Notes: generated by a model not told the origin, from the sequence alone. DNA of 6,112 nt from an uncultured cyanobacterium (GCA_945836835.1 CAMAML010000082.1:1-6112); one strand, 5' to 3'; counted from the stretch's first letter, positions 1 through 5,527 are shown. Program-made: numbers and translations.

Positions 1-12
1 TAATCGAGAGTA

Positions 13-1155
13 ATGCAAGCTATGAGTTTACTAAATATTTTCAACGGAATAAATACAAAAGAAGTTTTAAGATTTCTGCCCGATGCGGTTTTTGTTGTGG
101 AAGAGAGTACGGGCAAGGTTTTGTGGGTCAACGACAAAGCGGCGGTTGTTTTCGAGGCGTCAAAAGACGAATTGTTGGCGACGGATTTTGACGATCTCGT
201 CGTAAACGGCCTGCAACTTGCGGAACAGTCATCCTACAAGGATGTTGCGGTTATCGGCGGGGCGGTCGTTAACGGAAGAGAATTTTATGTCGAGTTGAGT
301 GCAAATCTTTTGGAAAATCAATATTTCGTTACAATTCGTGACGTTACCGAGATGACGAACGTCCTTGCTCAAGCCGAAAAAACGGGACGGCTTAACACCG
401 ATAAAAACCTTATGCTAACAAAGTTAACGGGTGAGTTTAAATCTCCCGTCCAATCGATTTTGGGGTTCTCGCAAGCTCTGAACGACGGTTTGGGCGGCGA
501 AATCAACGAAAAACAGAGAAAATACGTAAGAATTATCAACAAAAACGCTAAAGAACTCTTGTATTTTATGGAAAAGTTTTTTGAGTTTGCACAAGTTGAG
601 TCAAAATTGTACGAAAAGAGCGTTAAGGCGTTTGATGTTGTCGAACTTGTCCAGTCGGTCGTGAGGGACAACGAGGTTACGATTGCCTCTAAAAAGTTGA
701 ACGTGAACGTAAACTACGAAACGCTGAGAAACCATTTCATCACGAGCGACCAAAACGCACTGAAAATTGTTTTGCACAACGTGTTTGAAATTTCGCTCAA
801 ACTTACCGAAATCGGGACGATAACAATCGACATATTCAACCCGCCGTTACAAGACGTGAAGGAAGTCGGATTAGCTCCCGACAAGGACGCAACCGAGCAG
901 TCTTACTTGATGATTAAGATTTCCGACAACGGTATCGGTTTACAGCAGGCAGAAGTTGACGGTATCTTTGAACCTTATACTCAATTAGACAAGGCAAACA
1001 AGAAAAATCTCGTCCGTTCTATTTCTTTGGGCAGTGCAAAAGAGCTTGTTAAAACCTTAAACGGTGCTATTTGGCTTGAGACCGAGGTTATGAAGGGGTC
1101 GGTGTTCAACTTGATTATCCCGACCGTAGACGGAGATATGCCGACGGATGAGTAA
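13..1155 (+). CDS. PAS-domain histidine-kinase-like protein, probably a degenerate (pseudo) kinase
   Basis: This 380-residue protein has the layout of a cytosolic sensor histidine kinase, with no signal peptide or membrane segment. A PAS-like sensor spans about residues 16-115 (FLPDAVFVVEESTGKVLWVN). A HisKA-like helical hairpin covers about 130-200 (SILGFSQALNDGLGGE, then EKQRKYVRIINKNAKELL). A GHKL ATPase-like domain covers about 245-370. By eye alignment the family's S-H-E-x-[RK]-[ST]-P box reads T139-G140-E-F-K-S-P, so Gly replaces the phospho-accepting His. The second Asn of the N box is Ile260, and the glycines of the G2 box are Ser (SISLGS, 336-341). The G1 box DNGIG (305-309) and F box IFEPY are kept. 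It therefore probably does not autophosphorylate and may act as a PAS-dependent scaffold or regulator. An in-frame TAA at 1-3 shows the start lies in the window. ATG 13 gives the longest reading, but ATG 22 suits the GAGAG at 6-10 better. It overlaps the next gene by 8 bp. Confidence 0.82.
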   Translation: MQAMSLLNIFNGINTKEVLRFLPDAVFVVEESTGKVLWVNDKAAVVFEASKDELLATDFDDLVVNGLQLAEQSSYKDVAVIGGAVVNGREFYVELSANLLENQYFVTIRDVTEMTNVLAQAEKTGRLNTDKNLMLTKLTGEFKSPVQSILGFSQALNDGLGGEINEKQRKYVRIINKNAKELLYFMEKFFEFAQVESKLYEKSVKAFDVVELVQSVVRDNEVTIASKKLNVNVNYETLRNHFITSDQNALKIVLHNVFEISLKLTEIGTITIDIFNPPLQDVKEVGLAPDKDATEQSYLMIKISDNGIGLQQAEVDGIFEPYTQLDKANKKNLVRSISLGSAKELVKTLNGAIWLETEVMKGSVFNLIIPTVDGDMPTDE

Positions 1156-2140
1156 TGTTGTTTTAAAAAACGTAAAAAAGATTTACGACAAAAAAGTTGT
1201 CATAAACGGGATTGACCTAGAGATTAAGGACAAGGAGTTTTTGGTGCTTGTCGGCTCGTCGGGGTGCGGGAAATCCACAATTCTTAGGATGATTGCCGGA
1301 TTGGAAGAAATTTCGGACGGCGAAATCCTAATCGGCGGGACAAAGGTCAACAACATTCCGCCAAAAGACAGGGATATTGCGTTCGTGTTCCAAAGTTACG
1401 CACTTTATCCGCATATGACGGTCAGGGAAAACATAGCTTTCGGGCTGAAAATGCGAAAAGTCGACAACGAAACGATTAACAAAAAAGTCGAAGAGGCGGC
1501 AAAAATCCTCAACCTTACGGAATATTTGGACAGAAAGCCAAAACAGCTTTCGGGCGGGCAACGCCAAAGGGTCGCACTTGGGCGGGCAATCGTTAGAAAT
1601 CCGAAGGTTTTCTTGATGGACGAGCCGTTATCAAATTTGGACGCAAAATTGAGGGTTCAAATGCGTTCCGAGATAAAAAAACTTCACGAAAAACTTCAAA
1701 CGACCTTTATTTACGTAACCCACGACCAAACGGAGGCTCTTACCATGGGGGACAGGATTGTGGTGCTGGATAAAGGGGTTATACAGCAGGTTGCAAGCCC
1801 CGAAGAGATTTACAATAATCCGCAAAACACTTTTGTCGCAGGGTTTGTCGGGTCTCCGCAGATGAATTTTATTGACGGTGAACTTATAAAAGAAGAGTTT
1901 AGGGGGAAAATAGTCGGTATCCGTCCCGAAAAAACGGTTTGCGGAGGCGAAATAAGATTGAGTGCCAAAGTCGATATGGCGGAACTTTTGGGTTCGGAAA
2001 AAATCGCTTATTTTAATCTCGGCGAAAGCAGGTGTTCCGCAAGGCTCTCTGCCGACACCGAAATTAAAGACACCATTGAATTGTCGTTTTTTGAGAAAGA
2101 TATTTACCTCTTTGACAAAGCAACCGGCATGAGGGTGTAG
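1148..2140 (+). CDS. ABC transporter ATP-binding protein, MalK/UgpC/MsmX family
   Basis: This 330-residue ATPase powers an ABC importer, in this family usually for sugars, polyols or glycerol-3-phosphate, and sits on the cytoplasmic face of the permease. All catalytic motifs are intact: A-loop Tyr13, Walker A GSSGCGKST (36-44), Q-loop Gln82, signature LSGGQRQRVALGRA (134-147), Walker B VFLMDEP with Glu159, D-loop SNLD (162-165) and switch His192 (YVTHDQTEA). The stretch SPEEIYNNPQNTFVAGFVGSP and the C-terminal segment with VGIRPEK (about 256-262) match the regulatory OB/TOBE region of the MalK group. That region is shorter than usual; typical members have about 350-375 residues. Its ATG lies inside the last codons of the kinase-like gene (8-bp overlap), with GGAG at 1132-1135, 12 nt upstream. 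No permease or binding-protein gene is in view, so it may be a shared, multitasking ATPase like MsmX. The substrate cannot be read from the sequence. Confidence 0.93.
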   Translation: MSNVVLKNVKKIYDKKVVINGIDLEIKDKEFLVLVGSSGCGKSTILRMIAGLEEISDGEILIGGTKVNNIPPKDRDIAFVFQSYALYPHMTVRENIAFGLKMRKVDNETINKKVEEAAKILNLTEYLDRKPKQLSGGQRQRVALGRAIVRNPKVFLMDEPLSNLDAKLRVQMRSEIKKLHEKLQTTFIYVTHDQTEALTMGDRIVVLDKGVIQQVASPEEIYNNPQNTFVAGFVGSPQMNFIDGELIKEEFRGKIVGIRPEKTVCGGEIRLSAKVDMAELLGSEKIAYFNLGESRCSARLSADTEIKDTIELSFFEKDIYLFDKATGMRV

Positions 2141-2178
2141 GAAGTGAAAATAGTTTTTTGTTGCAAATTTTTAGCGGG

Positions 2179-2343
2179 TTAAAACCGCCTGTTATTCTTG
2201 TCGACCCAGATTATCGTGAGGGTTTGCGGGGGCTTTTTGCCGAACGGGTTTGTCATGTCGTTCGGGTAGTTGTGTTTTTTGAGGGTTTTGTCGTAGAAAT
2301 TTATCGTATCAAAAAGTTTTTTGGTGTAGTTTAGCAGGTTCAT
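2179..2343 (-). CDS. Small hypothetical protein, 54 aa
   Basis: An ATG at 2343 opens a 54-residue frame ending in TAA. The best Shine-Dalgarno of the window, AAGGAG (2356-2351 on the minus strand), precedes it by exactly 7 nt, which is the main reason to call it real. The product begins MNLLNYTKKLFDTINFYDKT, is Lys/Asn-rich and basic, and ends with a possible beta strand (TLTIIWVDKNNRRF) after a Pro/Gly-rich turn (NPFGKKPPQ). It has no Cys, signal peptide or membrane segment. I do not recognise the family. It converges on the ABC gene (38 bp between stops) and diverges from rubrerythrin. Its codon style resembles its neighbours. It may be a lineage-specific small protein; a chance frame is the alternative, but the spacing and quality of the ribosome site argue against that. 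Confidence 0.6.
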   Translation of the reverse strand: MNLLNYTKKLFDTINFYDKTLKKHNYPNDMTNPFGKKPPQTLTIIWVDKNNRRF

Positions 2344-2363
2344 AATTCCACTCCTTTTCAGTG

Positions 2364-2392
2364 TTATTATTGCGTTTTTTTGACCTTGTCTA
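2364..2392 (-). promoter_or_regulatory. Possible sigma70-type promoter for the 54-aa gene
   Basis: On the minus strand TAGACA (2392-2387) is followed after 17 bp by TAATAA (2369-2364), 20 bp before the ATG at 2343. The -35 matches 5 of 6 consensus bases but the -10 only 3 of 6. An overlapping AATAAT (2371-2366) is a better hexamer at a poor 15-bp spacing. Position and A+T content fit, but the match is weak. Confidence 0.3.
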
Positions 2393-2426
2393 ATCCCCGA
2401 AAAGTGCTGTCTTTTTTCTATTAATC

Positions 2427-2539
2427 AGCCATTTGGCTAATGCACCTTACCAATTCTCAAAACCCTGTATCGGGGTTAAGATTGGTTGAAAAAGCAGTAG
2501 GTTGGCTTTACCAAGCCAACAAATAAGTAACTCAGTTAC
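2427..2539 (+). promoter_or_regulatory. Hairpin-rich 5' leader region of the rubrerythrin gene
   Basis: The 212 bp between the divergent starts (2344-2555) hold no further gene, but the rubrerythrin side is packed with inverted repeats. They are AGCC/GGCT (2427-2430 with 2435-2438); an outer ACCAAT/ATTGGT stem (2449-2454 with 2481-2486) enclosing AACCCTG/CGGGGTT (2461-2467 with 2471-2477, one G-T pair); GTTGGCTT/AAGCCAAC (2501-2508 with 2513-2520, loop TACC); and GTAACT-c-AGTTAC (2527-2539). TTGGCT occurs at both 2433-2438 and 2502-2507, and both copies are complementary to AGCCAA at 2514-2519, so alternative pairings are possible. None of the stems is followed by a T tract, and the ribosome site at 2543-2547 lies outside them. 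I could not pick a convincing promoter. No known riboswitch class is recognised. The 13-nt palindrome could instead be a DNA operator. Confidence 0.45.
2524..2539. repeat. Copy 1 of a 16-nt dispersed motif, TAAGTAAnnnAGTTAC
   Basis: TAAGTAACTCAGTTAC lies 16 bp upstream of the rubrerythrin ATG. It matches 13 of 16 positions of a second copy at 4748-4763 inside the prepilin signal-peptide region; the three differences are the central bases. The copy here contains a perfect 13-nt palindrome (2527-2539). Confidence 0.45.
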
Positions 2540-2555
2540 GTCGGGAGAAAAAATT

Positions 2556-3134
2556 ATGGATAAAAAACTAACGGGAACAAAGACATTACAGAACCTTTTG
2601 AACTCATTTGCGGGTGAGTCGCAGGCGAGAATGAAGTATACGATATACGCAAAAGTCGCCAAAAAGGAAGGGTACGAGCAGATTGCACAAGTTTTTCTTG
2701 ACACGGCACACAACGAGCAAGAACACGCGACCCTGTTCTTTGAACACATCGGAAACCTTGAAACGGGGCGAGTTTCGGCGGATTATCCGTTCGAGGTCGG
2801 CGGGACTTTTGAGAACCTGACAAGTGCCATGCGAGGCGAGTTTGAAGAATACAACGAAATTTACCTCAAAGGAGAAAAAGACGCTAAAGATGAAGGTTTT
2901 GACGAAATTTCGGCGTTATATAAGATGATTAGGACGGTTGAAAAGCACCATTCCGACAGGTACAGGATTTTGGCGGACACTCTTAATGAAGGTCTGATTT
3001 TCACCAAAGCCGAAGAAACCGCTTGGCAGTGCCGTGAATGCGGATATATACACTACGGCAGAACCGCCCCCGCAATCTGCCCGCTGTGCAAACACCCGCA
3101 GAGTTATTATCAGCAACTTTGCGAAAAATACTAA
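2556..3134 (+). CDS. rbr: Rubrerythrin (NADH-linked peroxide reductase, non-heme diiron)
   Basis: This cytosolic protein of anaerobes reduces hydrogen peroxide to water with electrons from NAD(P)H via rubredoxin or flavoprotein partners. Residues 1-140 form the ferritin-like four-helix bundle. The expected diiron ligands are visible: Glu21 (in NSFAGESQAR), Glu54 and His57 (NEQEH), Glu95 and Glu98 (GEFEEY), and Glu129 and His132 (EKHH). Residues 157-188 form the rubredoxin-like [Fe(SCys)4] domain with Cys159/162 and Cys175/178 (CRECGY, CPLCKHP). At 192 residues it matches classical rubrerythrin length with both domains complete. I chose ATG 2556 because GGGAG (2543-2547) stands 8 nt upstream and MDKKLTGTKTLQNLLNSFAGE is the usual family start. 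The frame stays open upstream to a TTG at 2502, but that lies in a hairpin. The gene stands alone between a structured leader and its own terminator. PerR-type control would be typical, but no clear PerR box was seen. Confidence 0.96.
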   Translation: MDKKLTGTKTLQNLLNSFAGESQARMKYTIYAKVAKKEGYEQIAQVFLDTAHNEQEHATLFFEHIGNLETGRVSADYPFEVGGTFENLTSAMRGEFEEYNEIYLKGEKDAKDEGFDEISALYKMIRTVEKHHSDRYRILADTLNEGLIFTKAEETAWQCRECGYIHYGRTAPAICPLCKHPQSYYQQLCEKY

Positions 3135-3184
3135 AAAATTATCCCCTCCGTTATTAACAGAGGGGATAATTCCGAAATTTTTTT
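3133..3184. terminator. Bidirectional intrinsic terminator between rubrerythrin and the prepilin gene
   Basis: A perfect 12-bp inverted repeat, AATTATCCCCTC (3137-3148) and GAGGGGATAATT (3160-3171), has an 11-nt loop that can pair further (GTT/AAC). On the minus strand the stem runs straight into a T tract (complement of A 3133-3138), the classical form, ending prepilin transcription. On the plus strand seven T residues follow at 3178-3184 after a 6-nt spacer, so it also serves rubrerythrin, whose stop is 2 nt upstream of the stem. Confidence 0.92.
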
Positions 3185-3191
3185 ACGTAGA

Positions 3192-4811
3192 TTACGGGTT
3201 ATAGTTGTATGAGCCGAGGTTGTAGCTTTCGGATATGCTTTCGCCGTTAATTTTTATGTTTGTATATGTTAACGCTACCGTGCAACCGCAATCTGATATC
3301 GGGCAGGCATAAGTACCCATCGATAGACTGCGTGCCTTATTTGCAATGGCATTCTTATGCTCGGTGTCCCAGACCGTATTTGAGAACTCGCAAGAAATTC
3401 CCGATAATGTGCCATCTTCTGAGTAAGGAGCGGTACATGCGGTTACATCTCCGTAGTTTGCCAAACAATGGACATCCATACTACAATCCATATGCCATGA
3501 AACATCTCCGACATATGTGTATGATCCTGTTCCTATTGAAGGGTCATCATCATCATCTTCTTCTTCCTGCGGTTCTTCTTGCAACCTGAGCCAAATTGTT
3601 TGGTGAGCAGAACCGAGAGAGACCGACCTTGTATAGGAAGTTGTCCCGTCAGAGACTAGATACCCCCTTTCTGTAGTTCCCGTAACAGTATAATTCCCCG
3701 ACGACAGTCCGCACACAAAGGTCGTGTATTTTGTCAAACTTGAGGGTTCTGCATCATAATCCCCCGTTGTTTCATTATATACGGGCATTCCGATTTTATC
3801 CATGTTTACCGCAACACCTGATGAGGTATTCCTTACCACAGGGGTACTGATACATGATGAAAGATAACTTCCATAACAATTTTGTACCTGCATAATTATG
3901 CAATACTTAGGCTTAGGGTTAAATGTTAATGTAATGTTTTTGTCGGCTCCGTTTATCATAAACGAATATGTTGCGGAAGTCGATGTTTCGTCATTTTCTT
4001 GCCATTTATTTGTATATTCACTCGTAGGAGTGGCTTTTAATATATACATGGTAGAGTTTTTCAAATCCGTAAAAGTATGACTTGCACCGGAGAACTCTTC
4101 TCCGTAAGTTATAACGCCGGACTCGGATTTGCCGAGTTGATAAGTACCGCCTTCGGGATTTTCAACGGTCAAGTTTATTTTATACGTAGTTTCTTCGCCC
4201 TCATTCGGTTTTTTTGTTGTGACGGTACCGTTTGCACGAACGTAGTAAGTAAACCTGTCGGGATTTTTGCAAGCACCTTCGAGGCAGTTGTTGCCCTCAT
4301 CTTTCCCGTTAACGTCAATCATAATCATGGCGTAGCCGTCGGAAAAGTCCGTTACGGGCAGAAACCAGTCAACGCTGTCGTTGGTCGAAAAAGTTCGCTC
4401 GTCGGCAACACAACTGACGTCAGTTGCTGTCGTAAATTGAGCGGCAAAGAGTTCACAAAATTTGGTGTCCCCTTCATAATCAATCCCGTCCACGGTAACT
4501 TTGCTTGTATTCTGAAACCCGACGATAGTTTTATCTTCCGTTTCGGGATACATAACCTCGTTATCTATAAGACGTGAAACTATCTGTTCGACAACTGAAT
4601 TCATTTTTTTGTGCATGGATTCTTCTTTTGTCGGGATAGAGTTCTTTAATATCCCCAGAGTAACAACGCTTATTACGCCGACGATGGCAATCGTGAGAAG
4701 AATTTCCGCAAGAGTGAATGCGGGTTTTGTAGAAGTGCCTAAGTGACTAAGTAATCGAGTTACCAAGTTATTTCGTTCTTTAGATATAATGCTCATTTGA
4801 TTAATTCTCAT
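3192..4811 (-). CDS. Large multidomain prepilin/pseudopilin with type IV N-terminal methylation signal
   Basis: This 539-residue protein is a type II secretion/type IV pilus-like pseudopilin with added extracellular domains. A 31-residue leader ends KPA, followed by FTLAEILLTIAIVGVISVV, a prepilin-peptidase core (cleavage expected before Phe32, conserved Glu36 at +5) and a membrane helix to about residue 56. Residues 60-198 look like the pseudopilin globular domain (DVNGKDEGNN, 166-175; FTYYVRANGTV). Residues 208-298 resemble an InlB B-repeat/Flg_new-like beta domain (LKATP..., W270, then ITLTFNPKP). Residues 300-411 resemble a Cna-B/SdrD-like beta sandwich (GLSSGNYTVTGTTERGYL). An acidic linker (412-424) leads to a Cys-rich tail (7 of the protein's 15 Cys). 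Usual members have roughly 150-300 residues. ATG 4811 has AGAGGT (4824-4819) 7 nt upstream; Met6 is an alternative. A consensus promoter lies at 4947-4975. Pilin class is well supported; the added-domain assignments are by eye. Confidence 0.85.
   Translation of the reverse strand: MRINQMSIISKERNNLVTRLLSHLGTSTKPAFTLAEILLTIAIVGVISVVTLGILKNSIPTKEESMHKKMNSVVEQIVSRLIDNEVMYPETEDKTIVGFQNTSKVTVDGIDYEGDTKFCELFAAQFTTATDVSCVADERTFSTNDSVDWFLPVTDFSDGYAMIMIDVNGKDEGNNCLEGACKNPDRFTYYVRANGTVTTKKPNEGEETTYKINLTVENPEGGTYQLGKSESGVITYGEEFSGASHTFTDLKNSTMYILKATPTSEYTNKWQENDETSTSATYSFMINGADKNITLTFNPKPKYCIIMQVQNCYGSYLSSCISTPVVRNTSSGVAVNMDKIGMPVYNETTGDYDAEPSSLTKYTTFVCGLSSGNYTVTGTTERGYLVSDGTTSYTRSVSLGSAHQTIWLRLQEEPQEEEDDDDDPSIGTGSYTYVGDVSWHMDCSMDVHCLANYGDVTACTAPYSEDGTLSGISCEFSNTVWDTEHKNAIANKARSLSMGTYACPISDCGCTVALTYTNIKINGESISESYNLGSYNYNP
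3544..3566. repeat. Trinucleotide microsatellite coding for the acidic linker of the prepilin
   Basis: On the plus strand the tract is four TCA units followed by TCT units. Read on the coding strand it gives Glu416-418 and Asp419-423. Such runs can gain or lose units in frame, changing linker length without breaking the gene. Confidence 0.7.
4748..4763. repeat. Copy 2 of the 16-nt dispersed motif, within the prepilin leader codons
   Basis: TAAGTAATCGAGTTAC matches the copy at 2524-2539 in 13 of 16 positions. It codes for part of the unusually long prepilin leader (around NLVTRLLSHL). The flanks (AAGTGACT at 4741, AAGTTATT at 4765) repeat the AAGT theme at roughly 8-nt spacing, so the leader codons look like a short degenerate tandem array. 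Confidence 0.45.
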
Positions 4812-4941
4812 TTGTTTTACCTCTTATCTTTTCTATCAGCCCCCACCCATTCGTGGGAGGAAATTTTAGAGTAATTTTGGCGTTGTGGGAATGCCAATTA
4901 AGCGTGACTTTTCCGACGTGCGGAGCTTCCAAATCCACCAT
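4801..4941 (-). CDS. Possible 46-aa upstream ORF, leaderless, overlapping the prepilin start
   Basis: An ATG at 4941 opens a 46-residue frame (MVDLEAPHVGKVTLNWHSHN, then AKITLKFPPTNGWGLIEKIR) that runs through the prepilin ribosome site and ends 11 nt inside the prepilin gene in another frame. Its ATG lies 5 bp after a perfect TATAAT, so transcription would start at or next to the A of ATG; the GGGG in between is too close to act as a Shine-Dalgarno. rnpA shows the same arrangement in this window, which is why I list this frame. Codon choice resembles the neighbours. It could be a small protein, or a leader peptide coupling translation to the prepilin. The family is not recognised and the frame is short enough to occur by chance. 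Confidence 0.35.
   Translation of the reverse strand: MVDLEAPHVGKVTLNWHSHNAKITLKFPPTNGWGLIEKIRGKTNEN
4840..4859 (-). promoter_or_regulatory. Hairpin in the prepilin leader
   Basis: On the minus strand CTCCCAC (4859-4853) can pair with GTGGGGG (4846-4840), one T-G pair, around a 6-nt loop. It lies 28 nt upstream of the prepilin ATG and leaves the ribosome site free. No T tract follows, so it is not an intrinsic terminator. It may stabilise the mRNA or modulate translation. The remainder of the 192-bp gap 4812-5003 holds only the promoter and the small upstream frame. Confidence 0.35.
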
Positions 4942-4946
4942 ACCCC

Positions 4947-4975
4947 ATTATATACCATTATCCCGAAAATTTCAA
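4947..4975 (-). promoter_or_regulatory. Near-consensus sigma70-type promoter for the prepilin transcript
   Basis: On the minus strand TTGAAA (4975-4970) is separated by exactly 17 bp from a perfect TATAAT (4952-4947). This is the strongest promoter match in the window. It sits 136 bp upstream of the prepilin ATG and directly before the ATG of the 46-codon upstream frame. No terminator separates it from the preceding 173-aa gene, so read-through from the rnpA unit may add to prepilin expression. Confidence 0.75.
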
Positions 4976-5003
4976 TCATTCGTAAACATTATTTAAAAAT
5001 CTT

Positions 5004-5525
5004 TTATCTCTTGATAGCACCCCAGGCTTTCAGAGTACCTCTCTCATATTTTATCAAATAGTAATCTCCGTCTTTGCAGTATTCTATGCTCGCATCCATA
5101 TATACGAACTCCTCGTCGTGCCTCATTCCGACCTTGTCCCGCTTTTCGTTAATCTCTTTTCGCTTTTTCGCCTCTTTTTTCAGCTCTTTTTTGTATTCCT
5201 TGTTATTTAACCGTTTTTCCTCGTTTGCGTCCTCTTCTATCTTAAAAACGGGGATTACGGCGATCTGTTCTTTGCTTTGGAGTAAAATAAAAAATGTTCT
5301 GTCGTCGGAAATTGCAAGCTCATAAAATCCTGCGGGGATGACGTTTCCGCCGTTATCAAAAATCGGGGTTATAATGGTTAAAGTCGGATACTCGGACTCT
5401 TTCAGAGAATATCTTACGTGTGCTTTAGACCAATCCTGAACTCCCGAAGTTTCCTGCGGATGAACGGGCGTTTCCCAAACCCGGGGGTTCATAAGGATAT
5501 TGTCGACATAAACCCCTTCAAGCAT
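5004..5525 (-). CDS. Hypothetical protein, 173 aa, coupled to rnpA
   Basis: I do not recognise this family. There is no signal peptide or membrane helix, so it is probably cytosolic. Residues 1-50 are irregular and Trp/Pro-containing (NPRVWETPVHPQE). Residues 50-97 alternate hydrophobic and turn residues like a small beta domain (GGNVIPAGFYELAISDD, FFILLQSKEQIAVIPVFKIEE). Residues 98-135 are a dense Lys/Glu helix (EYKKELKKEAKKRKEINEKR), likely a single helix or coiled coil. Residues 138-173 return to beta-like sequence rich in Tyr. The ATG lies 2 nt after the rnpA stop, with AAAGGG inside the last rnpA codons 11 nt upstream, so it is cotranscribed and probably translationally coupled. In most bacteria yidD and yidC occupy this place, but the sequence matches neither (no Cys-rich YidD motif, no membrane segments). 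The basic helix could bind RNA, but that is only inference. Confidence 0.8.
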   Translation of the reverse strand: MLEGVYVDNILMNPRVWETPVHPQETSGVQDWSKAHVRYSLKESEYPTLTIITPIFDNGGNVIPAGFYELAISDDRTFFILLQSKEQIAVIPVFKIEEDANEEKRLNNKEYKKELKKEAKKRKEINEKRDKVGMRHDEEFVYMDASIEYCKDGDYYLIKYERGTLKAWGAIKR

Positions 5526-5527
5526 AA

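Noticed and set aside
2174..2188. A GCGG/CCGC hairpin between the ABC gene and the 54-aa gene, considered as a terminator
   Set aside because: The stem is only 4 bp, it overlaps the small gene's stop codon, and no T tract follows on either strand.
2502..2555. Extension of rubrerythrin to an upstream TTG, adding 18 residues
   Set aside because: The extra residues precede the typical family start, the TTG sits within a perfect hairpin, and GGGAG is correctly spaced for ATG 2556.
2344..2555. PerR box or sigma70 promoter for rubrerythrin
   Set aside because: Several A+T-rich hexamers exist (for example TCTAAT at 2389-2394), but none has a matching -35 at 16-18 bp, and no TTATAAT-type PerR palindrome was found.
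3260..3589. A 109-codon plus-strand frame ending in a His-rich run
   Set aside because: The His run is the Asp/Glu linker repeat of the prepilin read from the other strand; no start signal is present.
4077..4577. A 166-codon open frame on the plus strand, opposite the prepilin gene
   Set aside because: It lies antisense to the well-supported prepilin, has no ribosome site and gives no recognisable protein; it is a shadow of the coding frame.
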